From the NCBI GenBank assembly GCA_037127315.1, contig JBBBDQ010000310.1, positions 939,001 through 1,003,000 on the forward strand: 64,000 nt of DNA. The letters run 5' to 3'. This stretch comes from Ascarosepion bandense. Its lineage: Eukaryota; Mollusca; Cephalopoda; Sepiida; Sepiidae. The position numbers and the translations under genes are program-made. Shown piece by piece: positions 58,641 through 64,000 of the stretch. The notes beneath the pieces were generated by a model, which saw nothing but the letters and a program-made list of their open reading frames with translations, made no database searches and was not told where the DNA came from. Position 1 is the stretch's first letter. Each line of letters starts with the position of its first letter.

Positions 58641-59784
58641 TAGATATGTACAAGTGAGTAAAAGTACTTTTTCTGAACTTTAACTATTATCCATATTTGA
58701 CGTATTGGAAAATGTAATCTCTTAATGTTTTCGTTAAATCTTTATTGTAACTGTCTCTGAATTTATCATTAATTGTTCATATAGTGACTGCAGTTGGTGC
58801 ATTAGTATTTTCTTGTTGTTTTTTTTTTTTGTTTGTTTGTTTGTTTTTTCTTTAATCTATATTTTACTATCTGTCAAGCAAAGAATAGCTCTCTATGTCT
58901 TTTGTAGTCACCTAGAGAACTGGAATTTTGTTTTCTTTAAAAGAGTTCTATACATATTAGAATCCAAAGTTACAATATCTGCTGAATATGACGGATGAGT
59001 GGAAACTTCCTAAGAGATAACAATTTTTGCTTGATTACCAAAGACGCCTGATGAAATATTATGCCATTTTTTTTACTTAACTGTGATAATTACTGTTGAT
59101 TATTGTCTACTGTTGATCAAACTAGGAGCAGTATTTGTTAGAATCAATCATTTGGGTTTCTTTGCATGAAAACCAATCATTGGTACACTTAGTGATGATT
59201 CATTTAGCTTAAATAAACTTTGCTTAAAATTTGGTACATTATTGTAAATTTTCACTTTTTATCAAACGTCAAAATTTTTTTTAAATGCAACAATTTTTAT
59301 ACGGCCTAAGTAGATTAATTAATTTGACGTAAGTGATTTTTCAACTTTTATATATTTCGAGTTGATCTCTTGTGTCTTATTCTAATGATTCATCAGAAAT
59401 TTTTCTTTCTTAAAATAAAGAGAATATGTCGGAAATGCTTCCTACTCTCTATTCAACCAACAAAATTATACTAGTTTTTAAATTCACACTGATATGATAG
59501 CTATCACAATTCAATCAAGAACAATCTTTCTGAATGCGGTTCAAAATAATGTTTTATATCAAGGTAAATATGAAACAAACGCTTTAATAGATATAATAAG
59601 CTTTATACTGGCATTTCATTTTTTTCTTTTTTCATCTTGCTTTTTATTTTTAGTCTTCAGGATGAACGACTTTACTTTGCTTAGCATCAAAGAAAATGAT
59701 AGAATGCTGCCATTCATAATTGGCTGTTTCAAAGTTATGCTCTTTATTTAATGTATACTCTCTTTTTATATTTATCATTTCCAG
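58641..59784. other. intronic AT-rich DNA, nothing recognised
   Basis: The end of transporter intron 1. No element was recognised. Confidence 0.5.
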
Positions 59785-59942
59785 AATATCCTAACAATGG
59801 TAACTGGTGCAATGGGATTTTCAGCTATGTTATCAGACATCATTTGCGCTAACCAATCTGATCCTATACGGGCTCAAATCTTCTCCACCACACTCATGAT
59901 GAGCGGCATTGCTACGCTTATACAGAATTTAATAGGTAGCAG
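59785..59942 (+). CDS. SLC23-type transporter, second coding exon
   Basis: This exon gives 52 codons plus 2 nt, from NILTMVTGAMGFSAMLSD to GIATLIQNLIGS plus AG. It follows a cag acceptor ending at 59784 and is followed by a gtacgt donor at 59943. It covers the first helix, the loop with a CANQSD segment, and the helix ending in the GIATLIQ motif typical of SLC23 (GxxTLLQ). The split Arg codon (AG|A) joins the 61070 exon to give GSRLPIFQG, the conserved R-LP-FQ motif of the family. Intron 1 (6.7 kb) contains a LINE inside inverted repeats, an RTE endonuclease fragment and a SINE. Confidence 0.9.
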
Positions 59943-60454
59943 GTACGTCACCTTTGGTCAACAAATATTGATATTTTACAATCTAGCATTACGATTTCAA
60001 ATCTTCCTTGCTAGATATTTTAGTGTTACCACTCTAAGGTGAAAGTGTGTAGCTTTATGTTCTTACACACACCGAGGGTAAAATCTGAAATTCGACTAAA
60101 GAAAAATAAAACAAGAAAAAAAGTGAAATTCGACAAAAGAAAATAAAAAAGCACAAATGCGCCAATTGCCCTCAACATAACAACAGTGATAACCGATAAA
60201 ATGTATAAGCGGCGACAATAAAGATTCGACGAGAACATTAAGAGATGATATTAAGAAAAGTGTTAATAATTCGTCTCACCTGGATAGTTAACTTTCAGAA
60301 AAAATACTTTTACGCACTTATACACTTGTTCATATCTAGCAAAATATTTCCTACACTGTTCCAAAGCTTCCTAGCGTGAGTGTCATAAGTTGCCTGTAAA
60401 TAAAGTCTAGATAAAAAAAATCCAAACTTTTGAAAATCTTAAAGCCATTCTTAT

Positions 60455-60504
<50 letters not shown>

Positions 60505-61069
60505 TTCAGCTGCATTTAGATATTGATAGATGGAAGCTGCTGTTACGCTTCGATAGATTTAAACTGAATTTAGGTACTGATAGAATTAATTTTCTCTTAG
60601 GCGCACATACCTTGAAGCTGTTCTTGGGGATGATAGATTAAATTTCTGTTTGGGGGGCTACTCTTTCTGAGGTTTAAGTAAATAGTGTATTAATGCATCA
60701 AATACAAAATTGGAAGTTCAAAAATAATAATATATATTTAATATAAAGTATTTCGATTTTCAAGAAGTCCTTTAAAATTAACAATACCTTTGGAATTAAA
60801 ATTTATAAAAGATAATCCATGACTTTAAACTGCAATGGAAATTTCTTCATAAAAAATTATTATATCATTATACTAGTTATTGTTCTTGTCTATTCCCCAA
60901 TTGCAAAGATGCTGCCTACTAGTATCTAGTGATGCCAAATATCTTATGAATACCAGCATACAATCAGTAAAATACGATTTCAATAAAAGCTAAAATCTAA
61001 ATTGAATGAAATTTTTCGTATTTTTTATTCATTTATGTTTCTCGCAGCAACTTTTATTGCTGATTTCAG
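59943..61069. other. transporter intron 2
   Basis: Contains one arm of the foldback element (60336-60365) and (GATA)n at 60457-60503. Otherwise nothing recognised. Confidence 0.6.
60457..60503. repeat. (GATA)n microsatellite
   Basis: About 11 tetranucleotide units. Confidence 0.97.
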
Positions 61070-61173
61070 ATTACCAATATTTCAAGGTCCTTCTTCAAGT
61101 TTTATTCCTCCACTGGTTGCTTTGAGCCGATTAGACGAATGGAAGTGTTCAGATGAGGAATTTAGACACATGG
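61070..61173 (+). CDS. SLC23-type transporter, third coding exon (gene continues off right edge)
   Basis: After the acceptor gatttcag (ends 61069) the exon completes Arg and reads LPIFQGPSSSFIPPLVALSR, then LDEWKCS, EEFRHM and one base of the next codon, before gtaagg at 61174. LP-FQG followed by an S-rich helix break and a WKC motif is the region around transmembrane helix 3 of SLC23 transporters, which contributes to substrate binding. No further SLC23 exon was recognised in 61174-64000, so the rest lies to the right. No disruption is seen in the three exons. Confidence 0.9.
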
Positions 61174-61849
61174 GTAAGGTTAAAAGTAATTACAGATATA
61201 TACTCAACACCATTCATTTTTTAGTTCAATTTAGGTAATTTCCTGCCACTAAATGTTATTATTACAATGTATAAATATATAATCTTTCAACCAAATCTTG
61301 TTGAATGATGAAATTTGGAAAGACTTAATTATTTTTGTGTAATCCAGTCATGAAATATGTCTTGAAGTCTCAAGTACTGTCTGGAGAACTGAACTTTTTA
61401 ACCAATTCCATTCAACACCTGTCTTCGAGCTTATGATTCTTTCAAGTAAAGAAAAGTCTGTTTTGCCTGAACAAGATATTGACAGAAAATTAATATACTA
61501 ATTGTGTCGATTAATTGTAACCAAAAAAAAAGGAAAAAGAAGAAATCATCTTTAATTACAGATTTTCACTTAAATAAGATTGTAGAGTCGTTCAGCCAAA
61601 ATGTTGTGATAATAATATGAACACAAGGAAAAGGTCTAAACAGAGCTTGGAATGTTAATAGTACTTCTTAATATGCAATACAATATATTCAGTTATTCCA
61701 TGTCTGTTCTGATCATAGAATAAAGAAAGAACAATTATCACATAGCCTCACTTCAACGAAGATAACAAATCTGACCATGTTTTTATCACAAAATTGTACA
61801 AGTTGAATCTTACATGTATATTCAAGATCTAGTTGTCCGTAAAGGCCTG
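61174..61849. other. transporter intron 3, nothing recognised
   Basis: AT-rich; no further SLC23 exon is seen. Confidence 0.5.
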
Positions 61850-62090
61850 TGTGCACATACAAATTTCTAAATGTAACTATAAGTTCTATTTTTTCTCTCG
61901 CATTTATCTTCTGGCTTCTTGTTTTGAAATCAAGTTGAATCTTCAAAATGTTAACGGAATGTCAATCATCATGTTCTACCTTTTTAATTTCTGTTCTTTT
62001 GTTGTCCTCTCTCCTTAATGTTTTTCTCAAATTTTCTTACATAGTGGTTTTTAGTGGCTCTGTTGTCTTACTTGGGTTTGGTTTAGTTTG
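61850..62090 (+). mobile_element. LINE 3'-end fragment
   Basis: The frame 61870-62015 (FFSRIYLLASCFEIKLNLQN) and nucleotide blocks (ctctcgcatttatctt, aatcttcaaaatgttaa, ttgttctttt-ttgtcctctctcct) match the 3' end of the LINE at 14.2-15.4 kb. Confidence 0.7.
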
Positions 62091-62595
62091 GTTTGTTTTA
62101 CAGCATATCAACCTCAATGGTGGGGAAATCACTTCAACGTGGTACAATAGCGAGCTTGTTTCGTTAGTTCAATTATGACTGCCTAGTGAGTTCAATCCCC
62201 ACTGTGTGCTATTCACTTTCGGCCTTGTGGTACATCTAATGTACGCTTAGATAATGTTATACTTTAATGGGTTATTTAATACCGACAAAATTTCACAATA
62301 GATTTACATGAAAAGAGTATTTGTTCTTAGTAAGAAATCAGTTTGTAGATCAAGTTTCATTGACGTATTTTTTGTAAATAAGATTTTTTGTCGAGAGTCT
62401 GGTTTAATTGATATATTCTTTTCAGATATACAGTTTGTAGAGAAATTGATTTTATTGACATTCTCATTTAGTTATATTTTTTATAGACCCACGGTTTTAA
62501 AAATTGATATGATGTCATCCACTCTTCATTTCTCATATATGTTGTTTATATTATACCCTTTTTGTTTTGAGTAAGCAAGGCTTGAACATCCGGTT
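62091..62595. other. intronic AT-rich DNA, nothing recognised
   Basis: Low-complexity F/I-rich open frames only. Confidence 0.45.
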
Positions 62596-62780
62596 AATTC
62601 TTCATTTTCTCGGACTCGCTGTTCGCCTTAACGGTCTTAAAGAAAAGATTCAACAACTCATTCATTATCAGACTATCATGCAAAATGAACACCACTTGCA
62701 AACATAGACATCAAACTCTGTTGGATTCCTAGCAACATTGAAGTGGTTAACAACAGAGCAGACCTCGCAGCCAAATCTGC
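62596..62780 (+). repeat. 185-bp inverted duplicate of LINE RNase H (+ copy)
   Basis: About 99% identical (two mismatches seen) to the reverse complement of 63084-63268. It encodes the CWIPSNIEVVNNRADLAAKS segment of a LINE RNase H. Confidence 0.95.
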
Positions 62781-62785
62781 TAATC

Positions 62786-62853
62786 TGTTTAATGGTGTAT
62801 GCTGTTTAATGGTGTATGCTGTTTAATGGTGTATGCTGTTTAATAGTGTATGC
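62786..62853. repeat. 17-bp tandem repeat, 4 copies
   Basis: The unit tgtttaatggtgtatgc, with one substitution in the fourth copy. It begins 5 bp after the end of the + duplicate. Confidence 0.95.
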
Positions 62854-62929
62854 TGTTTCTCATGGTTGCCATACTAATAAATTTTTGTTGTGTAGCAAGT
62901 ACGAATGCGTTATTTTTGTATTACTACTT

Positions 62930-64000
62930 TATTTCGAGATTTTCTAAAAGCCGTCTTTCCTTCTCCTAGTTTTGGCTGAATTGCTAAGAGCACCGTTGCC
63001 ATTCCATTTGAATATATCTGTTAATGACCGCCTTAAAGTCGATGTATAGAATTTTGCTTGTTGTATCTATATCAATATCTAAGGCAGATTTGGCTGCTAG
63101 GTCTACTCTGTTGTTAACCACTTCAATGTTGCTAGGAATCCAACAGAGTTTGATGTCTATGTTTGCAAGTGGTGTTCATTTTGCATGATAGTCTGATAAT
63201 GAATGAGTTGTTGAATCTTTTCTTTAAGACCGTTAAGGCGAACAGCGAGTCCGAGAAAATGAAGAATTTTTTGTTTTCTTTCTGTAATAATGTTGAGAGC
63301 TAAGTCTATTGTATAAGACTCCGCAGTGAAAATAGAGCTTCTCTTTGAAAGGCGCTGTTTTGTAGTATTTTTATCAGTGTTCCCCATCCTGCCTTACTTT
63401 CACAATTTGACCTGTATGTATAGATGGGTGGATATTTAGGGTAGTTTTCCAATATGCTCTGAAACTTGTCCTAGAAGGAGAATGGTTGCGTTTGTCTTCA
63501 GGGCGTTTATTTAATTCTAGAAAGATTTCAAATTGTTTGATTGTTCATGGTAGAATACAGGCTGCAACTGTTTCTTGTATGTTTGAGTTGAGGTTCATAC
63601 TCTTCAGTAATGGATTTCATCCTGAGTCTATAGGGTTGTGTAGTAATGTCTTTTTTATTAGAATAGATCACAGTAATTCGTTTTAAAGGTACTGCTGTAA
63701 GAGAGATTTGTTGGGTATGATTTTATTTTAACATAGTACTGTAGTGCCAGCTTAGTGCGCCTTAAATATGGAGGTATTTCATTAACTTCTGCGTATATGA
63801 TATCTACTGGGGAAGCCATAAAGTCTCAAGCACTAGTCTGAATCCTTGATGATAAATTCTGTTGAATATTTTTATGCGTGATTTTCTGGCTGCCAATTCT
63901 AAACAGAGAACGTTGTGCAATTTTTTTAATTTGCAGAAATGTTGGCATTTAGTTTTCGTTTTGGAAAAAGTAAAACCATTTTCAGTGGCCCATTTGTATA
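62930..64000 (-). mobile_element. RNase H-bearing LINE, 3' part, antisense, runs off right edge
   Basis: The minus strand from about 63,370 down reads SSIFTAESYTIDLALNIITE, LHFLGLAVRLNGL and then after a frame change DIKLCWIPSNIEVVNN, DLAAKSALDIDI and YIQMEWQRCS. This is the order of an RNase H domain in I/Jockey-type LINEs (A--TAE--AI; W-P-H-----NE-AD-AAK). The upstream RT part should lie at 63.4-64.0 kb and beyond but is poorly readable. It differs from the other LINEs here, in which no RNase H was seen. Confidence 0.78.

Noticed and set aside
61174..64000. Search for further SLC23 exons
   Set aside because: No match to later helices; only LINE pieces and AT-rich DNA were recognised.
1..64000. 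Prokaryotic-type defence systems, operons, integrons or phage genes
   Set aside because: Introns, SINEs, LINEs and repeat content show animal nuclear DNA; no such genes are visible.

Overview
This is eukaryotic, AT-rich, intron-containing animal DNA, most likely from a cephalopod and plausibly an octopus. The evidence is GT-AG exons of animal membrane-protein genes, very long introns full of simple repeats, four copies of a SINE whose head resembles tRNA-Arg (octopus has tRNA-Arg-related SINE families), and many Tc1/mariner, Penelope, LINE and Ty3/gypsy remnants. No prokaryotic genes, operons, CRISPR arrays or phage genes are visible.

Two host genes are supported, both on the + strand. The first is the 3' end of a nicotinic acetylcholine receptor-type (Cys-loop) ion channel subunit. 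Exons at 1163-1249 (M2 pore helix), 5472-5587 (M3) and 29224-29754 (cytoplasmic loop, M4, stop) have matching splice phases, with a possible polyA signal at 29866. The ligand-binding domain and M1 must lie left of the window. The second is the 5' coding part of an SLC23-type nucleobase/ascorbate transporter, with exons at 52890-53039, 59785-59942 and 61070-61173. It continues off the right edge.

Everything else is introns, intergenic DNA and mobile elements. Introns of the channel gene hold LINE fragments (1515-2250, 14200-15400 and others), a Penelope-like element bounded by inverted repeats (5825-7160), a complete but dead Tc1-like transposon (12108-13666), two degraded Tc1-like copies, and SINEs. 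The region 29.9-52.9 kb between the genes holds an internally deleted mariner (30518-31240), a degraded Tc1-like element, a long antisense LINE (37.7-40.7 kb) and a full-length, mutated Ty3/gypsy retrotransposon (44193-50642). The 5' LTR of that retrotransposon has been split by a solo LTR and by an antisense retroposon. The transporter introns hold a LINE flanked by ~300-bp inverted repeats, an RTE-type endonuclease fragment, a SINE and a foldback element. At the right end is an RNase H-bearing LINE with a 185-bp near-identical inverted duplicate.

I did not find a clearly new biological system. The best leads are an atypical pore helix in the channel subunit (9' Leu replaced by Val), the nested and partly promoter-deleted LTR element with a reiterated primer-binding-site leader, and several large inverted repeats. 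All homology calls are from reading translated motifs; no search was run.
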